This document shows positions 34,907-44,565 of a stretch of 49,449 nucleotides of DNA, in pieces. Numbering within the stretch: position 1 is the first letter of the stretch; each line of letters opens with the position of its first letter. Made by a program: the position numbers and the translations under genes. A model generated the notes under the pieces. It made no database searches, had not been told where the DNA came from, and was given only the letters and a program-made list of their open reading frames with translations. Source of the stretch: Candidatus Kuenenia stuttgartensis (GTDB lineage Bacteria; Planctomycetota; Planctomycetia; Planctomycetales; Planctomycetaceae); NCBI GenBank assembly GCA_945861865.1, contig CAMAWN010000018.1:1-49449 (forward strand), written 5' to 3'.

Positions 34907-35027
34907 GAAAATTGAGAATTGGAAAGTGAAAAGTGAGAATTGGGTGGGAACAGAAATGCGGCACGTTCCCGCCATGTCTCCTGCATTTCAATTTCCAATT
35001 TCCAATTTCCAATTTCCAATTTCCAAT
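34907..35027. repeat. Large inverted repeat built of heptamers
   Basis: Left arm: five degenerate heptamers from 34907 to 34941 (GAAAATT, GAGAATT, GGAAAGT, GAAAAGT, GAGAATT). Right arm: five exact ATTTCCA copies at 34991-35025, that is TGGAAAT on the other strand. The arms are complementary, with a central small hairpin GGGAAC/GTTCCC. It fills the gap between the adaptor and pump genes. Confidence 0.88.
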
Positions 35028-35034
35028 CCCCGTC

Positions 35035-36279
35035 CTACTTGCTGAATCCGATCTCGTTCCCGAACAACTCCGACGCTCCCGCCGAGACGATGTTCGTTCC
35101 GGCGGCCGGTCCGCTGGCCAAGACTGCGACATCTTCACGGGCGAATCGGATGACAACGCGTCGGCGTGCGAACGTGTGATCGGCCGTCTTTTCGTAGACC
35201 CACGTTCCGCCGTGAATGTCGTGAATCACCGCTGACCACGGCAGAGTCAAACTCTCGGCATCGCCTTTCAGCGGGACGCTCACGCCGACTCGTTGACCCG
35301 GAGCCAACGCCTCATCGGCATTCGAGAGTTCGTAATACCGGTCGATCGTCCCTGCCTGAGCGTTCGCGGACGGCGGTGCTTCGACCGGCCGTGCTCGATG
35401 CGACTTCGCCCCGGTGCGCGATGTCAGCGGGACGATGTCCGCCTCTTCGTTCGGAGCCAAGTCCGCTTGATCGCCGACATAAACGGGGACTCGCACCCAC
35501 ACGCGAGACAAGTCCACGATCTCAAACAGCGCCGCTCCGGTCGGCACGACTTGCCCCGGTTGAGCGGTCAGCGTTCGCAACATCCCGTCGGTCGGAGCCT
35601 CAATCGACAGCGGTGCTCCCGTGCCTCGTTCAAATTCGCCGAGCGCTTTGACGAGCAACTCGAACCGCGCTTCGGCCGCTTCGAGCGTCTTCAACGCGAA
35701 CTCGTGCTGAGCTTCCGTTTCATCGACGTTCCGCTGACTGCCGACTTCATCCTTCAGCAGCTTCTTCGCTCGTTGCCACGCGATGCGAGTCCCTTCGACC
35801 TGCGTGCGAGCGTTCTTGATTTGCCCTTCGGCATCGACTCGCGACGCGGCGAGCATTGTCCGGGCTTCCGGAGTCAGCAGCGGCGAGAGGGACAAGATCG
35901 GCTGCCCCTTGCGAACTCGCGAGCCGGGTCGCGGCAAGCCCATCGGAGTGACTCGCAACTCGCCCCCCAACGGAGCCGCGACGAGCACTGTCTGCCCAAA
36001 CGGCACCATGACCTCGCCGCCATACGTCCGCGATTGCCGAATGCTCCGCCGCTCAACGACCGCTGTCTCAATGCCCAGTCGCCGCTCCGCCTCCGGAGCC
36101 AGCTTGACCGTGTTGATCTCGTCTTCTTTCAACAGCTTCGTGACCGTCGCCAGAGGAGCGGGCTTCTCCGACTTCGCGGCCGCCGGCTGCGAGTTCGCGA
36201 CCCACCACGCCGCGACACAAACGCCGCCGCAAAACATTGTCCCGATCACTCCCGTGATCAGCCCGCTTCGGTAACTCAT
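35035..36279 (-). CDS. RND efflux periplasmic adaptor subunit (HlyD/CusB-type)
   Basis: The 414-residue protein has an N-terminal membrane anchor (GLITGVIGTMFCGGVCVAAWW, about 6-26), a lipoyl-like segment (VLVAAPLGGELRVTPMGLPR, GSRVRKGQPILSLSPLL), a helical hairpin (ASRVDAEGQIKNARTQVEGT through EAQHEFALKTLEAAEARF), then LSIEAPTDGMLRTLTAQPGQVV and beta-barrel segments. It bridges pump and outer-membrane channel. ATG 36279 (MSYRSG) fits; the upstream frame is not family-like. The stop is 173 bp before the pump start, with the heptamer repeat between. Confidence 0.9.
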   Translation of the reverse strand: MSYRSGLITGVIGTMFCGGVCVAAWWVANSQPAAAKSEKPAPLATVTKLLKEDEINTVKLAPEAERRLGIETAVVERRSIRQSRTYGGEVMVPFGQTVLVAAPLGGELRVTPMGLPRPGSRVRKGQPILSLSPLLTPEARTMLAASRVDAEGQIKNARTQVEGTRIAWQRAKKLLKDEVGSQRNVDETEAQHEFALKTLEAAEARFELLVKALGEFERGTGAPLSIEAPTDGMLRTLTAQPGQVVPTGAALFEIVDLSRVWVRVPVYVGDQADLAPNEEADIVPLTSRTGAKSHRARPVEAPPSANAQAGTIDRYYELSNADEALAPGQRVGVSVPLKGDAESLTLPWSAVIHDIHGGTWVYEKTADHTFARRRVVIRFAREDVAVLASGPAAGTNIVSAGASELFGNEIGFSK

Positions 36280-36375
36280 CGCGTTGCGTCCTCGGCCACT
36301 TTGATGTCGGGAAACAGTTGATGTCGGGAAACAGTAGTCGCACGGTACGGCACTGCGAAGTGTGACAATCCGAAC

Positions 36376-36450
36376 GTAGCTACGCTCGCCAAGAGCGAGG
36401 GAAATCGACGATCGCGCCACAGTTGCCCACATTCTGGCGAACGTGGCTAC
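36376..36450. repeat. REPIN-like inverted pair in the efflux operon
   Basis: The left half starts GTAGCTACGCTCGCCAAGAG and the right half, on the minus strand, GTAGCCACGTTCGCCAGAAT. The right GTAG provides the TAG stop of the TolC-like gene (36447-36449). The 75-bp unit lies in the gap before the adaptor gene. Confidence 0.8.
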
Positions 36451-37850
36451 GGAGCCGGCGGCAGTTCGTCGCGCGGCGATGTCGCGACCGGTGCTGCGAT
36501 GTGCCGGCCGACGCTGCGTTCCAGTTCCGCCCAGGCTCGTCGGAGTTCCGCGTGGAGTTGTTCTTGCCGGAGTTCCGTGTCGATCAACTGCCGAGACGTT
36601 TGCAGGACAACGATGTAGCCGACGTCGCCGTCGCGATACGCCGCCGAAGCGCGCTGAATCGCGGCAGCCACTTCCGGGCGAGTCTCACCGTCAAGCACTT
36701 CCAACTCGGCTCGCGCCTGAGCGTATCGCAAATGAGCCTGCCGAACTTCGAGGACAATTTGATTGTGCAGCGTCTGCTGTTGTCGACAGAGTTTTTCGTG
36801 CTCGGCTTCGGCGCGTGCGATCGCTCCCTGATTCTGGTTGAAGATCGGCAACGTCATGCGAACTCCGCCGCCGAACTCGTGGCCGGTTCGCGTGCCGTTC
36901 GTGGCGTCGGCGATGCCGAGGAAACGGAACCAGCCCAGCTCCGCCAAGCGAACTCGTTCGTCCGCCGCTTCGACCGCTTGCACGACCGCCAGCAAATCGG
37001 GCCGAGACGACACCGCTTCTGCCGTCAACGTGTCGGCATCGAGATCGACTCGCAGCGGTGGCGCGGGATCGGTCGGGATCAGCGGCGTTCGATCGTCGGA
37101 CAAGCCCAATTGATTTCGCAATCGTTCCTCGGCCAGCGCGACATCTTGCCGAACTCGCAGCACGTCTTGCTTGGCCTGCAACGATTCAATCTTCGCGGTC
37201 GCCACTTCTTGAGGACTCGCATCGCCGTTCTGCAGCCGACCGTCGGCAAACTTCGTGATCCGCTGACGCAACTCCTCGGCTTGCTCGGCGACTCGCAGTC
37301 GCCCGCGAGCCAACTGCAAATCGGCATACGCTTGCCGAGTGTCTCGAATCAAATCCAGCCCCGCTTGCGTCAGCCGATCGCACACGCGGTACGACTCACT
37401 TTCCGACGCCGCGATCCGAATCGGCCGCAGCCACAACGCTTCGATCGGGAAATCCACCGCATATCGAAACGGCTTATCCGGCGCACTGAAGACGTAAAAC
37501 AACTCCGGGTTCGGCAACAGACCGGCCTGCACCAAGTCCCCGTGAGCGATCTTCCAATCGACCAACTGCTCCTGAAACGCCGCATTGTTCCACAGCGCGA
37601 TCAGTACCGCCTCTTCCTGGGTCAGACCGTCTTGCAGAGCCCCCCCGTTCGGAAGGATGACTTGCCCGCAGGCCATCTCGCTCAGCAACACCTGCCCGGT
37701 GCGACCCGACAACTTGCCTGACACGCAGTCACGATCGCACACCGCCGGAACCGACTGGCAACCCGCCGCAAGCAACAACACCGCGCAGAGACAGCGCCGC
37801 CAACCAGCCCTGCCTCGACGGACCAAGTTTTTCAAAGCCCCCGAAGTCAT
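36447..37850 (-). CDS. Outer-membrane efflux lipoprotein (TolC/CusC-type)
   Basis: The 467-residue protein has a lipoprotein signal with lipobox LAAGC (27-31), then two TolC-type helical repeats (NNAAFQEQLVDWKIAHGDLV, LLPNPEL, GLDLIRDTRQAYADLQLARG; later SSRPDLLAVVQAVEAADER, VRMTLPIFNQNQGAIARAEA, VVLQTSRQLIDTEL). It is the outer channel of the RND system encoded downstream. The chosen ATG 37850 gives a normal signal; ATG 37883 is also possible. The TAG stop is the foot of the repeat at 36376-36450. The gene starts the operon; about 290 bp separate it from the divergent NHL gene. Confidence 0.9.
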   Translation of the reverse strand: MTSGALKNLVRRGRAGWRRCLCAVLLLAAGCQSVPAVCDRDCVSGKLSGRTGQVLLSEMACGQVILPNGGALQDGLTQEEAVLIALWNNAAFQEQLVDWKIAHGDLVQAGLLPNPELFYVFSAPDKPFRYAVDFPIEALWLRPIRIAASESESYRVCDRLTQAGLDLIRDTRQAYADLQLARGRLRVAEQAEELRQRITKFADGRLQNGDASPQEVATAKIESLQAKQDVLRVRQDVALAEERLRNQLGLSDDRTPLIPTDPAPPLRVDLDADTLTAEAVSSRPDLLAVVQAVEAADERVRLAELGWFRFLGIADATNGTRTGHEFGGGVRMTLPIFNQNQGAIARAEAEHEKLCRQQQTLHNQIVLEVRQAHLRYAQARAELEVLDGETRPEVAAAIQRASAAYRDGDVGYIVVLQTSRQLIDTELRQEQLHAELRRAWAELERSVGRHIAAPVATSPRDELPPAP

Positions 37851-38140
37851 CCCGTCATCCGTGCGGTCATTCGCGAGAGTCATCCGCGATTCACGGTCCT
37901 CACGGATGATCCCATCGTGCCCCGGCGAACCTCGGTCGCAATCAAACGGGCAAAATTCTGCTCAAGTGAGCTGCGACTGCGGCGCGGCCTCAGCGTCTTC
38001 GCCAAACTCCCGAAGCGATCGGCGAATTGTGCCGACCGCGTGGTTAAGGAGGCTCGTCGGCCGTTGCTTTCCGAATCGACCGGCCGGAATTAGAACAGCC
38101 GTCGTTCGATCACGTTTCTCAATCTCCAAGGGGGCCGCTC

Positions 38141-39226
38141 ATGCCGTTGTCTCGCCGCCAATTCCTGACCACCGCCGCCGCGATCGTTGCGGCTCCGGCC
38201 GTCGTCACCGCCAGCAAGACTGACAAACCGTTGATCGTCGGCGAAGGGGAACATCGCTTCGAGGTCCAGCACGAGTGGCCGCAACTCCCGGAGAAATACA
38301 CCTGGCAAACGACACACAACGTGGCCGTCGACAAGTCGGGAAACCTCTACGTCATCCACGAAGGACGCGCCGATCTGAAGGATCATCCGTCGATCTTTGT
38401 GTTCGACTCCGAAGGGAAATTTATTCGCGCGTTCGGTGCTCAGTTTCAGGGAGGCGGTCATGGGATCGAGATTCGCCAAGAGGGAAGCGAAGAGTTTCTC
38501 TATGTCTGCGCGTATCAGCACCTCAAGACGTTCGCCAAGATGGATTTGAAAGGGGGGATCATTTGGCAGCAGTACGCTCCGATGGAGTCGGGGGTTTACG
38601 CGCCGGGTGAGAACACTCGGCCGGAGGACCGTCCGGAACGGGACAAGGTGTGGGGGCCGAATCGGTTCCTGCCGACGAACTTCGCGTTCCTCGATGACGG
38701 CGGTTTTCTGTTGATCGACGGCTACGGAGCCTCTTACGTCCATCGCTACAACAAAGACGCCAAGTGGGTCAGTTGCTTCGGCGGAGTCGGTGATACCGAA
38801 GGCAAGTTTCGGACTCCACATGGCGTGTGGATCGATAAGCGCGAGGGACGTACGCCATCAATCGTCATCTGCGATCGTGCTCATCACACACTGCAGTACT
38901 TCACGCTGGACGGCAAGTATCTCGAAACGATCAAAGGCTTCGGCTTGCCCGCCAACGCCGAAACATGGAAGAACTTGCTGTGCATCCCCGAATTGCACGC
39001 TCGTGTCACGCTGCTCAACGAGAAGAACGAAGTGGTTGCGCGGCTCGGTGAGGATGTGGCTCGCGTCACCGCCAAGGACGGAGGTCAAATTCGCGGCGAC
39101 AAATCGAAATGGATCGACGGCAAGTTTGTGCATCCGCATGACGCCTGCTTCGCGGCGGACGGTAGCATCTTCGTAGCCGAGTGGGTGGGGACCGGCCGCA
39201 TCTCGAAGCTGAAAAGATTGGCTTGA
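38141..39226 (+). CDS. NHL-repeat beta-propeller protein, Tat-secreted
   Basis: The 361-residue protein has a Tat signal (SRRQFLTTAAAIVAAP, 4-19) and a six-bladed propeller built of NHL-like blades (THNVAVDKSGNLYVIHEG, IFVFDSEGKFIRAFG, GHGIEIRQEGSEEFLYVC, FLDDGGFLLIDGYGASYVHRYN, FRTPHGVWIDKREGR, IVICDRAHHTLQYFTLDGKYL, PHDACFAADGSIFVAEW). Such proteins resemble peptidylglycine amidating lyases in fold, but no catalytic set is assignable, so a binding or scaffold role is as likely. AGGGGG precedes the ATG. Confidence 0.85.
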   Translation: MPLSRRQFLTTAAAIVAAPAVVTASKTDKPLIVGEGEHRFEVQHEWPQLPEKYTWQTTHNVAVDKSGNLYVIHEGRADLKDHPSIFVFDSEGKFIRAFGAQFQGGGHGIEIRQEGSEEFLYVCAYQHLKTFAKMDLKGGIIWQQYAPMESGVYAPGENTRPEDRPERDKVWGPNRFLPTNFAFLDDGGFLLIDGYGASYVHRYNKDAKWVSCFGGVGDTEGKFRTPHGVWIDKREGRTPSIVICDRAHHTLQYFTLDGKYLETIKGFGLPANAETWKNLLCIPELHARVTLLNEKNEVVARLGEDVARVTAKDGGQIRGDKSKWIDGKFVHPHDACFAADGSIFVAEWVGTGRISKLKRLA

Positions 39227-39352
39227 CGATCATTCGCGTTCCGCATCGAGTTTTGGATGAGGAGCTCGGAGTTGGTTGCTGATTTGTTGGAAACTTTGGA
39301 TCGTCTGGCGGAGGCGGTGTTCTCGTACCCCCGGACGTTCTCGGAATCTTGA

Positions 39353-39994
<642 letters not shown>

Positions 39995-39997
39995 GCC

Positions 39998-41710
39998 ATG
40001 CAGAACGTCGAAGTCGCGCGAATCTTTGAAGACCTCGCCGACCTGTTGGAACTCGACGGCGCGAACCCGTTCCGTGTGCGCGCGTACCGCAATGCCGTTC
40101 GCACGGTCGAAGCGTTGTCGGCCGACGTGGCGGCAATGGTCGCCCGCGACCCGGCTGAGTTGCTGCAACTCGAGGGGATCGGCAAAGACCTCGCCGACAA
40201 GATTTCCGTCATCGTTCGCACTGGCCAGTTGCCGCAGTTGGAGGAGTTGAAAGCGAAGATCCCGCCCGGTGTCGTGCAGATGCTGCGCATTCCAGGACTC
40301 GGCCCGAAGAAGGTGGCCGCGCTCTTCAAAGAGCTGGGCCTCGAAACGCTCGATACTCTGAAGCAAGCGGCTGAGCAGGGTCGCATCGCGGAGCTGAAAG
40401 GATTCGGTAAGAAGACCGAGCAGTCGATTCTGGAAGGGATCACGCTCGTGGCCGAAGCGGGGCAGCGCGTCTTTCTGTCCGACGCGAAGGTCGAGGCGGA
40501 CGCGATCGTCGCCGACCTGCAGCAACTCAGCAGCATCACGCGGGCGACGGTCGCGGGAAGTTGCCGGCGTCGGAAGGAGACGGTCGGCGATCTCGACGTG
40601 CTGGTGACGTCGTCCGATCACAACGCCGCGATGGACCGGCTGGTGGAAAATCCGCTGGTGGTGAAGGTGCTGGCTCGCGGCGACACCAAGCAGCGCGTGC
40701 GGCTGCGTTCGGGACTGGAACTCGATCTGCGCGTCGTCCCCGACGAATCGTTCGGAGCCGCTTCGCAGTACTTCACCGGCTCAAAAGAGCACAACATCGT
40801 GATCCGCCGCCGCGCTCAGGAACGCGGGTTAAAGCTCAACGAGTACGGTCTGTTTCGCGGCGACGAATCGGTCGCGAGTCGCACCGAAGAAGAGGTCTAT
40901 GCCGCCGTCGGCCTGCCGTGGATTCCACCGGAACTGCGCGAGAATCGCGGCGAGATCGAACTCGCAGAAACGGGCAGGCTGCCGAAACTGATCGAACTGA
41001 CCGACATTCGCGGCGACCTGCACATGCACACGACGGCGACCGACGGCATGAACTCGATTCGCGAGATGGCCGAAGCCGCGAAGGCTCGCGGGCTGCAATA
41101 CATCGCGATCACCGATCACTCGAAGCGCGTCACGATGGCCAATGGGCTCGACGCCGAACGGCTGCGAGCACACTGGAAAGCGATCGACAAAGTGCGCGGC
41201 GAAGTCAGCGGCATCGAAATCCTCAAAGGGATCGAGTGCGACATTCTCGAAGACGCGACGATGGACTTGCCGGACGACGTGCTGGCCGAAGCCGATTGGG
41301 TGCTGGCCGTGTTGCACTACGGCTTGAAACAACCGCGTGAGCAAATCGACAAGCGGTTGCTCAACGCGATCCGCAATCCGCACGTCGATGCGATCGGTCA
41401 CCTGACCGGCCGCCTGGTCAATCAGCGACCGGGAGCCGACCTGACGTTTGAAGACGTCCTCAAAGCCGCCGCCGATCACGGCACTTGGCTGGAGATCAAC
41501 GCGCATCCCAGCCGGCTCGATCTGGACGACCTCCACGCCGCCGCCGCGAAAGACCGCGGCATCCCGATCGTCATCAACACCGACGCTCACAACACCGCCG
41601 GCTTCGACGTGCTGCAGTACGGCATCTTCCAAGCCCGCCGCGCGGGCCTGGAGGCGCTGGATGTCGCGAACACGCGGACGCTGGCGGAATTTCAAAAGCT
41701 ACTGAGCTGA
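39998..41710 (+). CDS. polX: DNA polymerase/3'-5' exonuclease PolX
   Basis: Bacterial PolX is a family X repair polymerase fused to a PHP exonuclease. The 570-residue protein has N-terminal HhH segments ([32 protein letters not shown]), the polymerase site [19 protein letters not shown] with the catalytic Asp pair, [27 protein letters not shown], and the PHP domain starting [11 protein letters not shown] with ITDHSKR, GIECDI and INTDAHNT. Both activities look intact. Role: base-excision and gap repair. It begins 3 bp after the aquaporin stop. Confidence 0.95.
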   Translation: MQNVEVARIFEDLADLLELDGANPFRVRAYRNAVRTVEALSADVAAMVARDPAELLQLEGIGKDLADKISVIVRTGQLPQLEELKAKIPPGVVQMLRIPGLGPKKVAALFKELGLETLDTLKQAAEQGRIAELKGFGKKTEQSILEGITLVAEAGQRVFLSDAKVEADAIVADLQQLSSITRATVAGSCRRRKETVGDLDVLVTSSDHNAAMDRLVENPLVVKVLARGDTKQRVRLRSGLELDLRVVPDESFGAASQYFTGSKEHNIVIRRRAQERGLKLNEYGLFRGDESVASRTEEEVYAAVGLPWIPPELRENRGEIELAETGRLPKLIELTDIRGDLHMHTTATDGMNSIREMAEAAKARGLQYIAITDHSKRVTMANGLDAERLRAHWKAIDKVRGEVSGIEILKGIECDILEDATMDLPDDVLAEADWVLAVLHYGLKQPREQIDKRLLNAIRNPHVDAIGHLTGRLVNQRPGADLTFEDVLKAAADHGTWLEINAHPSRLDLDDLHAAAAKDRGIPIVINTDAHNTAGFDVLQYGIFQARRAGLEALDVANTRTLAEFQKLLS

Positions 41711-41790
41711 CGCAATCGGCCGAAAGCTGTTCGCCGAAACCCGGCAGTCGTGCTACCGTTTTCGCCTTCGATCATCTGGGAGACCCTCTC

Positions 41791-42906
41791 ATGAACCCGC
41801 GTTACCACATCGCCGACACCAGCCAGATCATCACGCCGGCACTGGTCGTATTTCGAGAACTGTTGGAAAACAATCTGCGGCGGATGATCGAGATCGCCAA
41901 GCGGCCCGAACGGCTGCGGCCGCATTGCAAGACGCATAAGACTCGCGAGATCGCTCGCATGGAATTGGAACTCGGCATCGTCAAGCACAAGTGCGCGACG
42001 TTCGCCGAAGCCGAGATGCTGGCCAGCGTCGGCATCAAAGACATCTTTCTCGCATACAACCTCGTCGGCCCGAACGTGCGGCGCGCGGTCGAGTTCGTGA
42101 AGCTGTTTCCCGATGTGACGCTGTCGGTCACGGCTGATCATCCGCGCGGCATCGCTTCGCTGGGCGAAGCGCTGGACACGGCCGGACGCCGAGTCGATGT
42201 GTTGCTCGACATCGACGTCGGCCAGCATCGCACCGGAGTGCCGGTCGGTTCGCACGCGGCTGAGCTGTATCGGCAGATCACCGCAACTCGCGGACTGAAG
42301 CCGGGAGGCTTTCATGTCTACGACGGACACCAACATCAACTTTCGCGAGACGATCGCCGAGTCGCCGTGCTGGCGGAATTCGACAAGGTGCGAGCGTTTC
42401 GCGACAACTTGGTCGCGTCGGGACAATTGGTTCCGCGCATGGTCTGCGGCGGAACCGCGTCGTTTCCGATCTACGCCGAGATCGACGACCCGACAATTGA
42501 ACTCAGCCCCGGCACCTGCGTGCTGAACGATGTTGGGTACTCCGAGCACTTCCCTGATTTGGATTTCCCACCTGCCGCCGTGCTGCTGACACGAGTCGTC
42601 AGTCGCCCGGCCGCAGATCGAATCACGCTGGACCTGGGCTACAAAGCGGTCGCCTCCGATCCTCCCGCCGGTCAGCGCGTGATGTTCCCTGATCTGCCAG
42701 ACGCCAAGCAGGTTCTGCAAAACGAAGAGCACCTCGTTTTGCAGACGTCTCGCGCCAATGAGTTTCAACCGGGCGACGAACTGCTGGCGATCCCGCGCCA
42801 CGTCTGCCCGACGTGTGCGTTACATCGAGCGATCTTCGTCATCGCGGAAGGTGAACTCGTCGAGCAATGGGAAGTCGCCTCGCGCGATCGTTGGCTGACG
42901 ATCTGA
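41791..42906 (+). CDS. D-threonine aldolase/D-serine dehydratase-like PLP enzyme
   Basis: The 371-residue protein is of the alanine-racemase-fold DSD/DTA family. The PLP lysine lies in RPHCKTHKTREIA (Lys47), the barrel continues VDVLLDIDVGQHRTGV and GGFHVYDGHQHQ, and the C-terminal metal site is RHVCPTC, an H-x-C pattern like the zinc site of eukaryotic-type D-serine dehydratase. Reaction: cleavage of D-threonine or deamination of D-serine, or another D-hydroxy amino acid; which one is open. GGGAG lies 8 nt before ATG 41791; the frame upstream overlaps polX and is a shadow. A repeat lies after its stop. Confidence 0.87.
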   Translation: MNPRYHIADTSQIITPALVVFRELLENNLRRMIEIAKRPERLRPHCKTHKTREIARMELELGIVKHKCATFAEAEMLASVGIKDIFLAYNLVGPNVRRAVEFVKLFPDVTLSVTADHPRGIASLGEALDTAGRRVDVLLDIDVGQHRTGVPVGSHAAELYRQITATRGLKPGGFHVYDGHQHQLSRDDRRVAVLAEFDKVRAFRDNLVASGQLVPRMVCGGTASFPIYAEIDDPTIELSPGTCVLNDVGYSEHFPDLDFPPAAVLLTRVVSRPAADRITLDLGYKAVASDPPAGQRVMFPDLPDAKQVLQNEEHLVLQTSRANEFQPGDELLAIPRHVCPTCALHRAIFVIAEGELVEQWEVASRDRWLTI

Positions 42907-42907
42907 A

Positions 42908-42967
42908 TGACTAGCCCGACGCGCCCGCGAGGGGGCACTCCGATGGCTCCATCGCGGATGACGGGCA
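42908..42967. repeat. Degenerate palindromic element, ACTAGCCCGA type
   Basis: The left arm TGACTAGCCCGACGCGCCCG then CGAGGG matches the family at 20437 and 8333. The right arm (CGCGGATGACGGGCA) is poorly conserved. It lies directly after the DSD-like gene and before the truncated glycosylase gene. Confidence 0.5.
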
Positions 42968-43016
42968 GTGAACCTCGATCGAATTTATCGCGACACCGCG
43001 AAGGAAGAGACTGGCG

Positions 43017-43169
43017 ATGGCCTTGCTGGCACGAGACTTCTACGAACGAGATCCTGTGGAAGTGGCTCGCGAGTTGATCGGGAAGTATCTGGTCCGGCGC
43101 ACGTCACAGGGTCTGTGTTCCGGAGCCATCGTGAAAACCGAAGCTTATCTCCAGACTCCCTCGTGCTAG
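43017..43169 (+). pseudogene. Truncated 3-methyladenine DNA glycosylase (AAG/MPG family) remnant
   Basis: The 50-residue frame MALLARDFYERDPVEVAREL, IGKYLVRR, then GAIVKTEAYL is the N-terminus of the AAG/MPG family of alkyl-base DNA glycosylases (usual start LLxxDFYxRDxxxVARxLLGKxLVR and VETEAYLG). Homology stops after TEAYL; the frame ends at TAG 43167-43169 a few codons later. The rest (about 130-150 residues, including the catalytic Glu region completion and substrate pocket) is not in the next bases. GGAAGAG lies 6 bp before the ATG. It is a deletion remnant, not an active enzyme. Confidence 0.8.
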
Positions 43170-43236
43170 GTAGAAACTCCGCCGCCATGTCGTGGCGAAC
43201 GAAAAACGCAACATCAAAACGGACGTCTCGGATTGG

Positions 43237-44316
43237 TTAGGGTGCCAGGTCCGTCGCGACGACGCACACCTCTTGGCGATTAAACGCCAGTTGTCGAGCA
43301 CGCACGCGGCGATAGCCCCACGATCGAATGCGCTTGTGAAACAATGGCAGTTCGGCAGCCAAGGCCAGATCGGTCAGTTTGAGCGTCAACAACAAACCTT
43401 CGATGCGCACGTTCGGTTGAGTCACGATTGCCTCGACCGTGTCGAGCGTGTATTTCGGAGCGACGTTGGCATCCATCGCCAGCCAGCGAAAAGTTTGAAA
43501 GTCGTTTCGTTCGACTTTCTTCGCTCGCGATCGGAGATGCGTGAAGTTCGGATTCGCCAGCAAGAGCGGGTTCATCTCGGCGGGGTCGATGCCGGTCACG
43601 ATGCAGCCGCGATCCAACAACGCTTGGCACGAGCCGCCCGGAGAACTGCCGACCTCGACAAACCGATCGCCTGCTTGAATGGGTAACTCGGACCACCGCA
43701 ATGCTTCCTCGATCTTGAGGTACGCTCGCGAGATCATGTTCTCCGGCGAGTCCACGTCCGGGACACCTCCCGGCCAGCGAGTCTCGACGGTGTTGGCTCG
43801 ATGCCAACCAAACCACCATTCGTTCGGTTCGACGATGACGCAATCCAGAACTCGGTCGTCCACCTGCGCGTCTTCATTCAGCGGCAGTGACCACGGTGTT
43901 CCCACGTTCGGCTGCTGCTCCAGGATCAGCTCGCCAATACCCTCGGCCAGCGGAGTGATCCCCGGTTCGAAATCGGAGTCCCCCGGCACAAACCGATCGC
44001 GCTGCCAGACATGCAGATGCCGGAACTGCGACAACACCTCCGCCGGATACCGCTCGGCGAACGGCTTCCAGAATTCGCGAGCCAACTGTTGCCCATCAGT
44101 CCCGACCGCTTTTCCTAGCGAGAACCCCCAGGTCCGAGCGAACGCGCAGTTCAACTCAAACTTGCGATCGCGAGCGATCTCATCGGGAATTCGAAATGTG
44201 ACAAACCCCGGCCGCGAAAACGAAAACCGAAAGCTCGAATGCTTTCGGGCGACCTCGTTTTTTACCGTTGCTTCGGAACCAACCTGGCAGACAACGAACA
44301 GAAAATGAGACGACAT
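43237..44316 (-). CDS. FtsJ-like SAM-dependent RNA ribose methyltransferase (RlmM-type)
   Basis: The 359-residue protein has an N-terminal RNA-binding-like region (FLFVVCQVGSEATVKNEVAR, about 4-25) and a C-terminal Rossmann methyltransferase with SAM motif VEVGSSPGG (220-228). Preceding SRAYLKIEEAL supplies the first Lys of a K-D-K-E set, and GIDPAEM and LLLTLKLTD follow, as in RrmJ/RlmM 2'-O-methyltransferases of rRNA. Layout matches RlmM (23S rRNA). The target is inference. ATG 44316 (MSSHFLFVV) follows GGAGAG by about 11 nt. It has a convergent neighbour in the truncated glycosylase. Confidence 0.8.
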   Translation of the reverse strand: MSSHFLFVVCQVGSEATVKNEVARKHSSFRFSFSRPGFVTFRIPDEIARDRKFELNCAFARTWGFSLGKAVGTDGQQLAREFWKPFAERYPAEVLSQFRHLHVWQRDRFVPGDSDFEPGITPLAEGIGELILEQQPNVGTPWSLPLNEDAQVDDRVLDCVIVEPNEWWFGWHRANTVETRWPGGVPDVDSPENMISRAYLKIEEALRWSELPIQAGDRFVEVGSSPGGSCQALLDRGCIVTGIDPAEMNPLLLANPNFTHLRSRAKKVERNDFQTFRWLAMDANVAPKYTLDTVEAIVTQPNVRIEGLLLTLKLTDLALAAELPLFHKRIRSWGYRRVRARQLAFNRQEVCVVATDLAP

Positions 44317-44565
44317 CGAAGCGAATACTCTCCGCGTGAAATCCACAAACCCTTAACGACAAGACCCAAGGGCGAAGGTTGAGCAGTGTATCGCCGAGAA
44401 GCCGGTGGAGAATGCACGACGCGGCGGCAGGAAGTTGTCAGGCACCGATGATCCCGGCGGTCTCACGCTGTTCCGCAAGATCGCAACTCTCGGTGAGGTG
44501 CATCGCACGCCGCTCCGCTCCGCATTGTGTGACGACGGACCTCACCGCGATCGCTTGTCGCACGG

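Noticed and set aside
34862..34975. ATG 34975 as start of the RND pump
   Set aside because: It would translate heptamer repeat sequence; GTG 34861 has a well-placed GGAG and gives a normal pump N-terminus.
34991..35025. ATTTCCA tandem repeat as a CRISPR or telomere-like array
   Set aside because: The unit is 7 bp with no spacers, and it is one arm of an inverted repeat.
44317..44565. Possible gene fragment between the methyltransferase and SGNH/FG-GAP genes
   Set aside because: All frames read as low-complexity Arg/Ser-rich noise; no homology pattern was recognised, so it is treated as an intergenic region.
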